The notes beneath the pieces are model-generated. The model had not been told where the DNA came from. It saw nothing but the letters and a program-made list of their open reading frames with translations, and ran no database searches. From Streptomyces sp. NBC_01723 (GTDB lineage Bacteria; Actinomycetota; Actinomycetes; Streptomycetales; Streptomycetaceae), in assembly GCF_036246005.1 (NCBI RefSeq), contig NZ_CP109171.1, forward strand, positions 7,986,001 through 8,050,000: a DNA stretch of 64,000 nucleotides, written 5' to 3'. This document shows, piece by piece, positions 8,773-16,900 of this stretch. Within the stretch, counting starts at the first letter, position 1; the number at the start of each line of letters is the position of its first letter. The position numbers were made by a program, and so were the translations under genes.

Positions 8773-9480
8773 ATGGAGCAGTCGAGCACATCGGCCCTCC
8801 TGCAGGGCGCGGTGCTGGACCTCGCTTCCGACGTGGTCTCCGCTCTTCGGAGCGGAGACCACGTGCGAGCGGGCAGCACCCTGACGACCGGCGGCGCCGG
8901 TGAGGGCGTCGCGCGTGCCGCGGTACGCGTTCTGGGCGCCGACACGCTGTTGCCCGCCGTCCTCCTGCGCGTTCCGCCCGACCCCGGGCAACTCGCGGTG
9001 TTCAAGGAGGCCGTCACGGCCCATCCGCCGCGTCCCGACGCGGCGCCCACCGTCGTGTGGAGCCACTGGGCCATGGCCCGTGCCCTGCGCCGGCTCGACC
9101 AGCCGCCGCCCGGTCCGACCGCCGGCGAGCCGGGTGCGGAACCCGGCACCGGCTGGCTCGACGAGGCCGGCTGGCAGGTGCTGACCCATCAGCTCGCGGT
9201 CCTCGCGCCGCTCGCGCTGCCCGGCGAGGAGTGCGCGGTGACCCGCCTGGCCCGGCGCCGCCCGGTGGACGTCGCCCGCGGTTTCGTCCGGGCGGTACGC
9301 CGCCGGGACTGGCGGCAGGCGGCCGGAGCCGGACGCTGGCTCACCCTCCTGGACGGGGTGCCGGAGAGCCTGGGCCTCGAAGCGGGACTCGACTTCGTAC
9401 GCCTGATGGGCGGCTCGGATCCCAGGGTGGCGCTCCAACTGGAGGCGGCGCGGCTGATGCCCGCCGGAGTCCTCCTGTGA
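8773..9480 (+). CDS. Unrecognised 235-residue protein of the peptide operon
   Basis: No family recognised. The start ATG is 21 nt after the peptide gene stop and has GGGAG 7 nt upstream. The protein looks mainly helical, without signal peptide or membrane segment. Notable segments are VVWSHWAMARALRRLD near residue 95, a Pro/Gly linker near 115-125, and an Arg-rich stretch TRLARRRPVDVARGFVRAVR near 155-175. Its stop overlaps the next gene start (GTGA). Codons 20-31 are written in a perfect hairpin (8831-8864). Position between the peptide gene and the DUF6895-like pair suggests a role in handling the peptide, but this is inference. Confidence 0.7.
   Translation: MEQSSTSALLQGAVLDLASDVVSALRSGDHVRAGSTLTTGGAGEGVARAAVRVLGADTLLPAVLLRVPPDPGQLAVFKEAVTAHPPRPDAAPTVVWSHWAMARALRRLDQPPPGPTAGEPGAEPGTGWLDEAGWQVLTHQLAVLAPLALPGEECAVTRLARRRPVDVARGFVRAVRRRDWRQAAGAGRWLTLLDGVPESLGLEAGLDFVRLMGGSDPRVALQLEAARLMPAGVLL
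8821..8869 (+). promoter_or_regulatory. Perfect 15-bp hairpin with UUCG loop inside the coding region
   Basis: ACGTGGTCTCCGCTC (8831-8845), TTCG, then GAGCGGAGACCACGT (8850-8864) pair without mismatch and are closed as C-UUCG-G, an exceptionally stable tetraloop. CTCGC (8821-8825) and GCGAG (8865-8869) can extend the stem across a 5-nt bulge. It begins 58 nt into the second gene of the operon. A structure like this could slow or terminate transcription, or protect the 3' end of the upstream peptide mRNA. Confidence 0.75.
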
Positions 9481-10421
9481 GCGTCCGGGGCGTCGAGGAG
9501 GCGGCCCTGGACTGGGTGTGGGACCACCGCGACCGCTTCGCGCTCGGCGAGGACGCGCTCGCGGCGGAGGGCCAGGTCAACCGGACCTGGAAACCGCTGG
9601 GCGAACTGACCCGGGTCTGCGCCTCCGTGTCCCTGTGCACCCCACCACCGGACCCGCTGCACGGCCGGGTGTCCGACCTGCTGGACTTCGCCTGGCAGCA
9701 GACCCACCGGGGCGAGCTGTTCCCGCTGATGCAGTCGCTGGAGCCGTTCGCCACCTACCCGTTGGAGGTGTACGCCGCCTTCGCCTCGGCCGGATTCCGC
9801 CACCCGGGCTACGAGGCGTCCGCCGCGGTGGTGGCCCGAACCCGCGGCTGGCGGCTGACCGAGCAGTACCCCACCCGGCGGCTCGGCGTACTGGAGGCCG
9901 AGCGGCACAGCGGCATCCACCCGCACGGGCGGCTCCCGCAGGCGCTGGGCCGGACCTGGCTGGGCGGCCTGCCCGAGCCGTGGACCTTCGAACGCGCGGC
10001 CGGCTACGCGCTCACCCACGTCGTCTTCCACCTCACCGACTGGGGGCGCAGCGCCCAGGGCGTGCCGTCCGATCTCGCGGACTACCTGGCGCACTGGCTG
10101 CCGCCCTGGCTCGACACCTGCCTGGAGGCCCGGATGTGGGACCTGAGCTGCGAACTGCTGGCGGTCGCCGCCAGCCTGCCGCACCCGCCGGAGCCGGCCG
10201 TCCTGGAGGACGCCTGGCCGCGCGTCGCGGCCGCCCAGGACACGTCCGGCGCGATCCCCGAGGAGGGCGCCCTGCAGGACGCCGCCGGGGAGCACGCGGG
10301 AAGCGACCCCTATGACTTCACGGACTGTTACCACTCCACCCTGATGGCCGTGTTCGCGGCCGCCCTCACCACCGCACGGCTGCGGGACACGGACCACGCC
10401 GGACAAGGAGTGCCGGGATGA
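9477..10421 (+). CDS. DUF6895-like helical protein, first paralogue
   Basis: A 314-residue protein that starts at a GTG overlapping the previous stop by 4 nt and ends overlapping the next ATG by 4 nt. It is homologous along its length to its neighbour. Shared blocks, in order: WVWDHRDRF / WLWAHRDGF, PTRRLG, TWLGGLPEPWT, YALTHVVFHLTDWG, AHWLPPWLD, WDLSCELLAVAASLP, AAQDTSGAIPEE and CYHSTLMAVFAA. The pattern suggests an alpha/alpha-toroid-like helical fold with conserved His, Asp and Trp. The family name is from memory of the domain style and the biochemical role is not known. No signal peptide or transmembrane helix. Confidence 0.72.
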   Translation: MSVRGVEEAALDWVWDHRDRFALGEDALAAEGQVNRTWKPLGELTRVCASVSLCTPPPDPLHGRVSDLLDFAWQQTHRGELFPLMQSLEPFATYPLEVYAAFASAGFRHPGYEASAAVVARTRGWRLTEQYPTRRLGVLEAERHSGIHPHGRLPQALGRTWLGGLPEPWTFERAAGYALTHVVFHLTDWGRSAQGVPSDLADYLAHWLPPWLDTCLEARMWDLSCELLAVAASLPHPPEPAVLEDAWPRVAAAQDTSGAIPEEGALQDAAGEHAGSDPYDFTDCYHSTLMAVFAAALTTARLRDTDHAGQGVPG

Positions 10422-11338
10422 CGGACACCCGCCTGATCCACGGCGTCGGCGCCGGCGCGCTGGAGTGGCTCTGGGCCCACCGCGACGGCTTCCGCCTGGA
10501 GCAGGACGTGGACCCCGAGACCGGCTTCCTGGAGCGGTTCAAGCCGATCGGTGAACTCGCCCTGATCTGCAAGGTGCTCTTCCGCGAGGGCGTCGCCGGC
10601 TCCCGGCAGGCCCAGCTCGCGCGCCAACTGCTCGACCACACCTGGCGCGAGACCCTGGACGGCGGCCGGATGCTGGTGCGCGGCCAGCGGATCGAGCCCT
10701 TCTCGCCCGTCCCCTTCGAGGTGTACCTGCCGTTCAAGGAGCTGGGCTACAGCCAGCCCGAGGTGGAGGAGGCCACGGTCCTCAACCACCGGCTGGACAG
10801 CTGGGCGCGGTTCCCGGTGACGCCGACCCGGCGCCTGGGCCTGTCCGCGTTCCAGCGCCGCTTCGGCCTGGCCGCCCGGCCGCCCGAGGCCGACCTGGTC
10901 GCCACCACCTGGCTGGCCGGGACCCCCGAGCCCTGGACGGTCGAGGGCCACACCGCGTACGACATCACGCACACCGTCTTCCACCTGACCGACTGGGGCG
11001 AGAACCCCGGCGGGCTGCCGCCCTCCGTCGCCGAGTACCTCGCCACCTGGCTGCCGGTGTGGATCGACGACTGGCTGGACCTCGAACGCTGGGACCTGCT
11101 CGGCGAACTGCTCGTGGTCGACGCCTGCCTGCCCCGTCCCACCCTCGACGAGGCAGCCTGGCGGGGCTTCGCCGCCGCGCAGCAGCCCGACGGCGCCATG
11201 CCCGCCGTACGCACCATGCCCGAGGGCGACCCCGAATCGCTGTTCGACCTGGTCTACCACCCGACCCTGGTCGCCGCCTTCGCCTCCCTGCTCGCCACCT
11301 CTCGCGCGCTCAGCGAGCTGGCGCACACGGCGTCGTGA
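10418..11338 (+). CDS. DUF6895-like helical protein, second paralogue
   Basis: A 306-residue paralogue of the preceding gene, with blocks WLWAHRDGF, PTRRLGLSAFQRR, TWLAGTPEPWT, YDITHTVFHLTDWG, ATWLPVWIDDWLD, WDLLGELLVVDACLP and VYHPTLVAAFAS. The invariant TH-x-VFHLTDWG block, with two His and one Asp spaced as possible metal or catalytic ligands, is the strongest functional hint. Start and stop both overlap neighbours by 4 nt, so translation is coupled. The two copies have diverged widely outside the motifs, which suggests distinct roles or a heterodimer. Confidence 0.72.
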   Translation: MTDTRLIHGVGAGALEWLWAHRDGFRLEQDVDPETGFLERFKPIGELALICKVLFREGVAGSRQAQLARQLLDHTWRETLDGGRMLVRGQRIEPFSPVPFEVYLPFKELGYSQPEVEEATVLNHRLDSWARFPVTPTRRLGLSAFQRRFGLAARPPEADLVATTWLAGTPEPWTVEGHTAYDITHTVFHLTDWGENPGGLPPSVAEYLATWLPVWIDDWLDLERWDLLGELLVVDACLPRPTLDEAAWRGFAAAQQPDGAMPAVRTMPEGDPESLFDLVYHPTLVAAFASLLATSRALSELAHTAS

Positions 11339-12459
11339 CGGGCCGTCCCACGCCCTGGCCGGGCGACCCCGACGACGCGGGCGACTTCCCGGCGGGCCCG
11401 CAGGCGCCGCCCGCACCCGCCGCCGACGCCGCCCTGCGCGAGCGGCTGGCCGAGGCCGTCGCCGCCTGCGACGCCCCCGACGTCGTCTTCGCCGTCTCCC
11501 GGCACGGCCGGCGCACCCTGGTCGGCGGCGGCACCGCACCGCCCCCCGACGCCCCCCGCGAGGACCTGCGCTACGAGATCGGGTCGGCCTCCAAGACGTT
11601 CACCGGACTGCTGCTGACCCGGCTCGTGCGGCGCGGCGCGCTCACCGGCGGCGAGGCGGCCGTCACCTGCCTGGACCCGGGCCGCCCGGCCGGCCCGCAC
11701 CCCGTGACGCTGGCCCACCTCCTCACCCACACGGCGGGACTGCCCGCCCTCCCGGCAGGCTTCCTGCGCTCCGGCCTGCCCGCCTGGCGCACCAATCCTT
11801 ACGCGCGCTACCCGGCGGAGCGGCTGACGGACACCTTCCTGCACCACCGGCCCAGGCACCGTCCCGGAACCCGCTGGCACTACTCCAACTACGGCGTCTC
11901 CGTGCTCGGACACGCGGTCGCCGCGGTTCTGGGGACGCCCTGGGAGGACCTGCTCACCCGTCAGGTCCTCGAACCGCTCGGCCTCGGCGGCACCGCCCTG
12001 CGCGCCGAGGGCCCCGGCACCGACGCCGTGGGGCACGGCAAGGACGGCCGCACCCTCGTTCCGCCGTTCGACGCGGGCGGCTTCCAGGCGGCCGGGGCCG
12101 TCCGGTCCACCCCGCACGACCTGCTCACCTTCCTCGAGGCCCACCTCGACCCGGCCGGCTCACCGGCCGCCGGAGCGCTGGGCGCCGTGCGCGTACCCGT
12201 GCTGCGGCGGGGCCTGGGGCACCGGCACGTGCACACGGTGGCGTGGTTCCGGCACCCCACCGACGGCGGGCCGATGTACTTCCACAGCGGGGCCACCCTG
12301 GGTCAGCAGGCGTTCCTGGGCTTCCGCCCCGACACGGGCACGGCCCTGGCGGCGGTGTGCGGCAGACGCTTCCGCGCCGCTGACCCCTTCATCGCGGGCG
12401 CCTACGCCTTCCTCGCGCAGACAGAGCAGACAGAGCAGACGGAGCAGACGCAGCGGTAG
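11335..12459 (+). CDS. Class C beta-lactamase-fold serine hydrolase
   Basis: A 374-residue member of the beta-lactamase/D-aminopeptidase/esterase family. SASK (Ser84, Lys87) gives the SxxK nucleophile, HYSNYG the Tyr-x-Asn motif, and HSGATLG takes the place of the KTG box. There is no signal peptide, so it is probably cytoplasmic, which fits a peptidase or esterase role rather than antibiotic resistance. The GTG start overlaps the upstream stop by 4 nt, making it the fifth gene of the peptide-led operon. The extreme C-terminus is a TEQ tripeptide repeat. It may act on the peptide product; that is inference. Confidence 0.82.
   Translation: MTGRPTPWPGDPDDAGDFPAGPQAPPAPAADAALRERLAEAVAACDAPDVVFAVSRHGRRTLVGGGTAPPPDAPREDLRYEIGSASKTFTGLLLTRLVRRGALTGGEAAVTCLDPGRPAGPHPVTLAHLLTHTAGLPALPAGFLRSGLPAWRTNPYARYPAERLTDTFLHHRPRHRPGTRWHYSNYGVSVLGHAVAAVLGTPWEDLLTRQVLEPLGLGGTALRAEGPGTDAVGHGKDGRTLVPPFDAGGFQAAGAVRSTPHDLLTFLEAHLDPAGSPAAGALGAVRVPVLRRGLGHRHVHTVAWFRHPTDGGPMYFHSGATLGQQAFLGFRPDTGTALAAVCGRRFRAADPFIAGAYAFLAQTEQTEQTEQTQR
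12421..12456 (+). repeat. 9-bp tandem repeat at the 3' end of the hydrolase gene
   Basis: ACAGAGCAG occurs twice in tandem, followed by ACGGAGCAG and a degenerate ACGCAGCGG. It encodes repeated Thr-Glu-Gln just before the stop. Copy number is likely to vary between strains by slippage. Confidence 0.8.
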
Positions 12460-12492
12460 GCGCGGGGCCGCGTTCAGCGGCGGCCCCGCGCC
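12459..12492. terminator. Bidirectional intrinsic terminator
   Basis: A perfect 13-bp stem (12459-12471 with 12480-12492, arm core GCGCGGGGCCGC) and an 8-nt loop fill the gap between the convergent hydrolase and protease genes. There is no U tract, which is common in Streptomyces terminators. Confidence 0.75.
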
Positions 12493-12522
12493 CAGGACCG
12501 CCTCGCGGCGGCCGCCGGTTCG

Positions 12523-13902
12523 TCAGACCCGCTGCCACAGGGCCGGGGTGCTCTCCGGCGAACCCACGCCCTGCGCCTGGTGGCCCTGCAGGCACCGGTA
12601 GCGCGCGCCCGAGTAGGAGACCGTGGCGCCCGCCTCGTACACGCGGCCCGCGGCCCACGCGTCCGCCGCCGCGTTGTCCTGCGGCGGCGCGGGGGTCCCG
12701 GCCGCGGCCGAGGTGGTCTTCAGGGTGAGGCCGAAGTCGCTCAGCAGCGCGTTGATCGGCTGGTAGAAGGTGGTCCCGCCGTTGGTGCAGTCACCGGAGC
12801 CGCCGGACGTGGTGCCCTGGCCCTGGGTGCCCGAGACGTAGGGGCCGCCCGAGTCGCCGGGTTCGGCGCACACCGTCGTCTCGGTGAGCCCGTTCACGGT
12901 GCCCTCCGGGTACGTGACACTCGTGTCGTGCTGCTGGATGGTGCCGCAGTGCCACCCCGTGGTGGAGCCCGAGCGGCACACCGAGGCACCCACGAGCGCC
13001 TCCACCGAGCCGGCGATCTGCACCTTCGCGCCGTCCTCGCCCTTCACGTCCGGCGTCGCCGTCCAGTCCGAGTTGACGCCCACCCAGGCCATGTCCTTGC
13101 CGGGGAAGGTCGAGGCCTGGAAGGTGCCCTGGGCGGCCTCGTTGAACCCGGTGGTGGTGGCGCCCGGGTCGCCGCAGTGCCCGGCCGTGGCGAAGCCCTG
13201 CTGGTCGTCCTTGGTGACGCCGAACCCGATGGAGCAGCGGGCCTGGTCGTTGATGTAGTAGGCGTCGCCGCCGACCAGGTCCGTCAACAGCCGTGGCTGG
13301 TTCGTCGAGATCCGGACGCCCACGTCCTGGCCCGCCAGACCGGCGGACTCGACGAAGGTGTCCGCCGCGGACCGGCTGGTGGCCTGGACCACGACCCGGT
13401 TGGTCTTCACGTCGACGTACCAGACCGGCGTCTGCCGGGTCCGCATCCGGACGGCGGACGCGTCCAGCTTCTCCTTGACCGAGCGGAGTTCGGCCAGGCC
13501 CCGCTCGACGACCGCCGCCTTGGCGCCGCCCGCCTCGATGGCGGAGGTGTCCGCCGCGTCCGTGGTGGCGACGGTCAGTTCGGCGGAGGTCGCGCCGCTC
13601 ACCCAGGCCCCCGCGAAGCGGTCGCCCAGCGTGTTGCGCAGCATGCCCGCGCGCGTACCCGCCTCCTGCTCGTTGGCCAGCCGTGCCGCCGCCTGCCCGG
13701 GCGCCAGCCCGAGGTCGCGTTCCATCGCGCGCAGCATCCGTGCCGACGGTGCCGCCGGGGCGGGCGTCCGGACGGCGGTGGGCTGCGCGCCGGGAGCGGG
13801 GAGCGGCGCGGCCGACGCGGCCGAGGGGAGTGCGGTCAGGACCAGGGCGCCGAGCGCGGTGAGGGCGGCGCGGCGGCTGCGCGCGGCGTGTCTGCCGACC
13901 AT
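12523..13902 (-). CDS. Secreted streptogrisin-like serine protease with chitin-binding domain
   Basis: A 459-residue preproprotein. A Sec-type signal (RRAALTALGALVLTALPSAASA) precedes a streptogrisin/alpha-lytic-type pro-region of about 150 residues. The mature S1 protease starts near the segment DLVGGDAYYINDQARCSIGF. The triad is visible in TAGHCG (His), KDMAWVGV (Asp) and EPGDSGGPY (Ser). A Thr/Ala/Pro linker leads to a C-terminal CBM5/12-type module (AWAAGRVYEAGATVSYSG, RYRCLQGHQA). This is the streptogrisin C layout. The ATG at 13902 has AGGAGG 8 nt upstream; upstream in-frame codons to 14016 lack support. Confidence 0.93.
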   Translation of the reverse strand: MVGRHAARSRRAALTALGALVLTALPSAASAAPLPAPGAQPTAVRTPAPAAPSARMLRAMERDLGLAPGQAAARLANEQEAGTRAGMLRNTLGDRFAGAWVSGATSAELTVATTDAADTSAIEAGGAKAAVVERGLAELRSVKEKLDASAVRMRTRQTPVWYVDVKTNRVVVQATSRSAADTFVESAGLAGQDVGVRISTNQPRLLTDLVGGDAYYINDQARCSIGFGVTKDDQQGFATAGHCGDPGATTTGFNEAAQGTFQASTFPGKDMAWVGVNSDWTATPDVKGEDGAKVQIAGSVEALVGASVCRSGSTTGWHCGTIQQHDTSVTYPEGTVNGLTETTVCAEPGDSGGPYVSGTQGQGTTSGGSGDCTNGGTTFYQPINALLSDFGLTLKTTSAAAGTPAPPQDNAAADAWAAGRVYEAGATVSYSGARYRCLQGHQAQGVGSPESTPALWQRV

Positions 13903-14104
13903 GCGATGTGCCTCCTTCGAGGGCTGTGCGAGACAGCGGTGTTCGGTGCGCGACCGTGGGTCACGGTGCGACTGCGACGAAGTCACAGGCCTTGCCGGTA
14001 GGACCGGCGGCGACACCGGCCCCGGCCGTCTTTCGCGCGATGGGGGACGCGGTGGGTGCCAAGTGCAGTACGCGCGGCACCCGCCCGTCCGCCGGCCCGG
14101 GGGC

Positions 14105-15769
14105 TCAGGCGGGCTTCAGACCCGGTGCGCCCGCCTCCGTGACGAAGGACGCGGCCGTGGTGATCGCGGCGCCGGGCGTGCTGATCGCGGACACGGTCCG
14201 GAAGTCCAGGTGGGCGGCCTGACGGTCCAGTTCCACCCGGACGTAGCCGCGCTTGCCGTTGTAGAACTTCATGTGCGGGTTGGCCCGCAGGTACAGGTCC
14301 CAGTTGGCGGGCTGCTCCACGCCGTCCCGGCCGCTGGCCACCGAGGTGCAGGTGATCTCGGTGCCGACGGTGGCGGACGCCGGGTCGTCGAAGTCCTCCT
14401 TGACGTCCAGGGCGTAGCCCACGTGCACGTCACCGGTGAGGATCAGCCAGTTGTCGATCCCGGCCGCCTTCGCCCCGGCGACGACCCGGTCGCGCGAGGC
14501 GCGGTAGCCGTCCCAGGCGTCCATCGAGAGCGCGGCGTCGGCGGTGTCGTCGAACTTGCGCTGCGAGAAGCAGACCTGCTGGGGCATCACGTTCCACAGC
14601 GCGGTCGAGCCCTGCCAGCCGTCCAGCAGCCACTGCTCCTGCGCGGCGCCCGTCATGGTGCGCGCCGGGTCGTCGGACTCGGGCCCGGGGGCGTGCGGCC
14701 GGTCGTCGTACGCCTGGTCGGAGCGGTACTGGCGGGTGTCGAGGAAGTCGAACTGGGCGAGCGTGCCCCAGTGCAGCCGGCGGTACAGGCGGGCGTCCGG
14801 TCCCTGCGGCAGCTGCTCGGCGCGCAGCGGCTGGTTCTCCCAGTACGCGCGGTAGGCGGCGGCCCGCCGCAGCAGGAACTCCTCCGGCGGGACCTCGTTC
14901 TCGGGAATTCCCCCGGCGTAGTTGTTCTCGGTCTCGTGGTCGTCCCAGGTCACGACGAACGGGTGCGCGGCGTGCGCGGCCTGGAGGTCCTCGTCGCTCT
15001 TGTAGAGCGCGTACCGCATCCGGTAGTCCGCGAGGGTCATCGTCTCGCGGTTGAACACGTCGGGCAGCGTGACGTCGGTGTAGTTGCGCTCGCCGCCCGC
15101 CGAGTTCACCGCGTACTCGTACAGGTAGTCGCCGAGGTGGAAGACCACGTCGACGTCGTCCTGTGCGACGTGCCGGTGCACCGTGTAGTAGCCGTCCTGG
15201 TACGCCTGACAGGCGACGGTCGCGATCCTCAGACCCGACGTGGCGCTGCTCGCCGGCGGTGCGGTGCGGGTGCGGCCGGCCGGGCTGAGCCAGGCGCCGG
15301 CGCGGAAGCGGTAGTAGTAGACCGTGCCGGGGGTCAGACCCTTGACGTCGACGTGCACGCTGTGGGCGTACTCGGCGTGCGCCTCGGCGGTGCCGCGCAG
15401 CATGACCGCCGCGAAGTACTCGTCGAAGGCCACCTCCCACTCGACCGTGACCCGTTCGGTGCCCATCCCGCCGTCCTCCAGGAACGGCTCGGGCGCCAGC
15501 CGGGTCCACAGCAGCACCGAGTCCGGCATCGGGTCTCCTGAGGCGACGCCGAGGGTGAAGGGGTCCTTGGTGATCCGCGCGGCCTCGCGCTCGCGGGCGG
15601 CGACCGCGCCGCGGGCCGGCCGGTTGGTGGCGAAGGCGAGTGCCGCGGTGGCCGCGGTCACGGTGAGGAAGCGCCTGCGGCCGAGGTGCCGGGCGGCGGC
15701 ACGCAGCACCGCGTCGTGCGGCGAGAACGCGTGCTCGGCCAGTGCGCTGTGACGGCCCGTGGGCGCCAT
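14105..15769 (-). CDS. phoD: PhoD-type alkaline phosphatase, Tat-exported
   Basis: A 554-residue phosphodiesterase/phosphatase of the PhoD family. A twin-arginine signal GRRRFLTVTAATAALAFAT lies near residues 30-48. The N-terminal Fn3-like PhoD_N region (FTLGVASGDPMPDSVLLWTRL) precedes the metallophosphatase domain with VFHLGDYLYEY, FVVTWDDHETENNYAGG, FLDTRQYRSDQ and LTGDVHVGY. It releases phosphate from organic esters or teichoic acids outside the cell. The upstream gap contains no convincing PHO box. The start at 15769 is the only one that keeps the Tat motif near the N-terminus. Confidence 0.92.
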   Translation of the reverse strand: MAPTGRHSALAEHAFSPHDAVLRAAARHLGRRRFLTVTAATAALAFATNRPARGAVAAREREAARITKDPFTLGVASGDPMPDSVLLWTRLAPEPFLEDGGMGTERVTVEWEVAFDEYFAAVMLRGTAEAHAEYAHSVHVDVKGLTPGTVYYYRFRAGAWLSPAGRTRTAPPASSATSGLRIATVACQAYQDGYYTVHRHVAQDDVDVVFHLGDYLYEYAVNSAGGERNYTDVTLPDVFNRETMTLADYRMRYALYKSDEDLQAAHAAHPFVVTWDDHETENNYAGGIPENEVPPEEFLLRRAAAYRAYWENQPLRAEQLPQGPDARLYRRLHWGTLAQFDFLDTRQYRSDQAYDDRPHAPGPESDDPARTMTGAAQEQWLLDGWQGSTALWNVMPQQVCFSQRKFDDTADAALSMDAWDGYRASRDRVVAGAKAAGIDNWLILTGDVHVGYALDVKEDFDDPASATVGTEITCTSVASGRDGVEQPANWDLYLRANPHMKFYNGKRGYVRVELDRQAAHLDFRTVSAISTPGAAITTAASFVTEAGAPGLKPA

Positions 15770-15878
15770 CTGGTGTCCTCTCGTACGGGGCGTGGCGGAC
15801 CCCGCATGCTAAGCAGACAAAACACCTGAAACGGACAGGGCTTGCGGAGTGATCACACAGGAGGAGGTACGCGCGGGC

Positions 15879-15911
15879 GCCGGAGCCGGACCCACGGTGT
15901 CCGGCTCCGGC
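15879..15911 (-). terminator. Intrinsic terminator of the methyltransferase gene
   Basis: A perfect 13-bp stem, GCCGGAGCCGGAC with GTCCGGCTCCGGC, and a 7-nt loop. It starts 17 nt past the stop of the methyltransferase gene that reads into it. Confidence 0.72.
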
Positions 15912-15927
15912 GGCGACGCGGCGGGCC

Positions 15928-16728
15928 CTAGAACGGCAGCGGTGAGCGGCTCACCCTGATCTTCGACTGGCCGTGCGGGCGCTTCTCCCAGTCCTCCATG
16001 AACCGCGCGTGCAGGTTGTGCTGGGCGGCCAGCGTGAGCAGGGTGTCCGTGCGGTAGTAGAAGTCCTCGCGCAGCACCTGGTGTTCGGTGCCCTCCGTGC
16101 GGTCGAAGGTGAAGTCGAAGAACCCGGTGTCGGTCAGGACGCGGCCCACGTTGCGCAGGCACTCGTCGATGACGCCCGGCGGGGAGTGCGAGAAGACGCT
16201 GTGCGCGTGGACGACGTCGAAGTGGCCGTCGGGCAGGAACTCCAGCGTGAGGTCCCCGGTGAGGGTCAGGTGGGGCAGCTTGGCCTGGAGTCCGCGCTCG
16301 GTCAGCGTCCTCTTGGCGGCGATCAGGATGTCCGGCGAGATGTCGATGCCGTAGTAGTGGCCGGCGTCGAGGTGGTCGATGAAGCGCCAGCCGCCGCGCA
16401 GGTTGCCGCAGCCGATGTCGAGCATGCGGTGCTCCGGACGGAGTCCGTGCTCGACGAGGTAGTCGAACTGCATCTGCCCGAGCGCCAGCCAGCGGTCGTG
16501 GCTCCGGCTGCCGACCGCGGCCTCGGGGTCGCGGCGGGTGTCGGAGGCCATCACGGCCCGGTAGTAGCCGGCGTGGTCGGGGTGCCTGAGTCGCAGCCAC
16601 GCGTCCCGCCCGGCCCGGCGGACGTAGGGGCCGACCCGCTCGGGGTGGCGCAGCGCGTACCCGACCTTGTGCGTGAGCGCCGCGCGGTTGCTGCGCAGCT
16701 TCTTCGGGGACCTGGCGTCCTTGGGCAT
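15928..16728 (-). CDS. Class I SAM-dependent methyltransferase
   Basis: A 266-residue protein with motif I RMLDIGCGNLRGGWRFIDHL, motif II YGIDISPDILIAA and FDVVHAHSVFSHSPPGVIDECLRNVGRVL, typical of methyltransferase-25/11 proteins. An N-terminal basic segment of about 70 residues (PKKLRSNRAALTHKVGYALRHPERVG) precedes it. Such enzymes often modify sugars, lipids or small metabolites. It is flanked by its own terminator and by a divergent DauR-like regulator, so it appears monocistronic. Substrate unknown. Confidence 0.82.
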   Translation of the reverse strand: MPKDARSPKKLRSNRAALTHKVGYALRHPERVGPYVRRAGRDAWLRLRHPDHAGYYRAVMASDTRRDPEAAVGSRSHDRWLALGQMQFDYLVEHGLRPEHRMLDIGCGNLRGGWRFIDHLDAGHYYGIDISPDILIAAKRTLTERGLQAKLPHLTLTGDLTLEFLPDGHFDVVHAHSVFSHSPPGVIDECLRNVGRVLTDTGFFDFTFDRTEGTEHQVLREDFYYRTDTLLTLAAQHNLHARFMEDWEKRPHGQSKIRVSRSPLPF

Positions 16729-16832
16729 GGCGGAAGCGACCTCCGTACGAAGGGCTCGGACAGTGCGAGGTGCCGGGAAGGGTGCCAGAGCCGGCGGCCC
16801 AATGACAGGACCGCCGTGGCGCGGGTCGGGGT

Positions 16833-16857
16833 TGGACTGTCAGTCCAGAGGCTGGAC
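16833..16857 (+). promoter_or_regulatory. Nested inverted repeats, probable operator of the DauR-like gene
   Basis: TGGACTG-T-CAGTCCA (16833-16847) is a perfect 7-1-7 palindrome. Its right arm also pairs with the next half-site, GTCCAG-AGG-CTGGAC (16843-16857). TAGTCT (16861-16866), a plausible -10, follows at once, so a protein bound here would block or modulate transcription of the regulator and ammonia-lyase operon. Autoregulation is inferred. Confidence 0.6.
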
Positions 16858-16900
16858 GTGTAGTCTGAGGACTCGTTGGAGTCCGAGCAAGGAGCCCCTG

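Noticed and set aside
12418..12456. TEQ-coding repeat as a CRISPR or minisatellite array
   Set aside because: Only four 9-bp units, in frame inside a coding region, with no spacers.
15770..15927. Possible PHO box upstream of phoD
   Set aside because: No direct repeat close enough to GTTCACC-type units was found on either strand; only weak partial matches.
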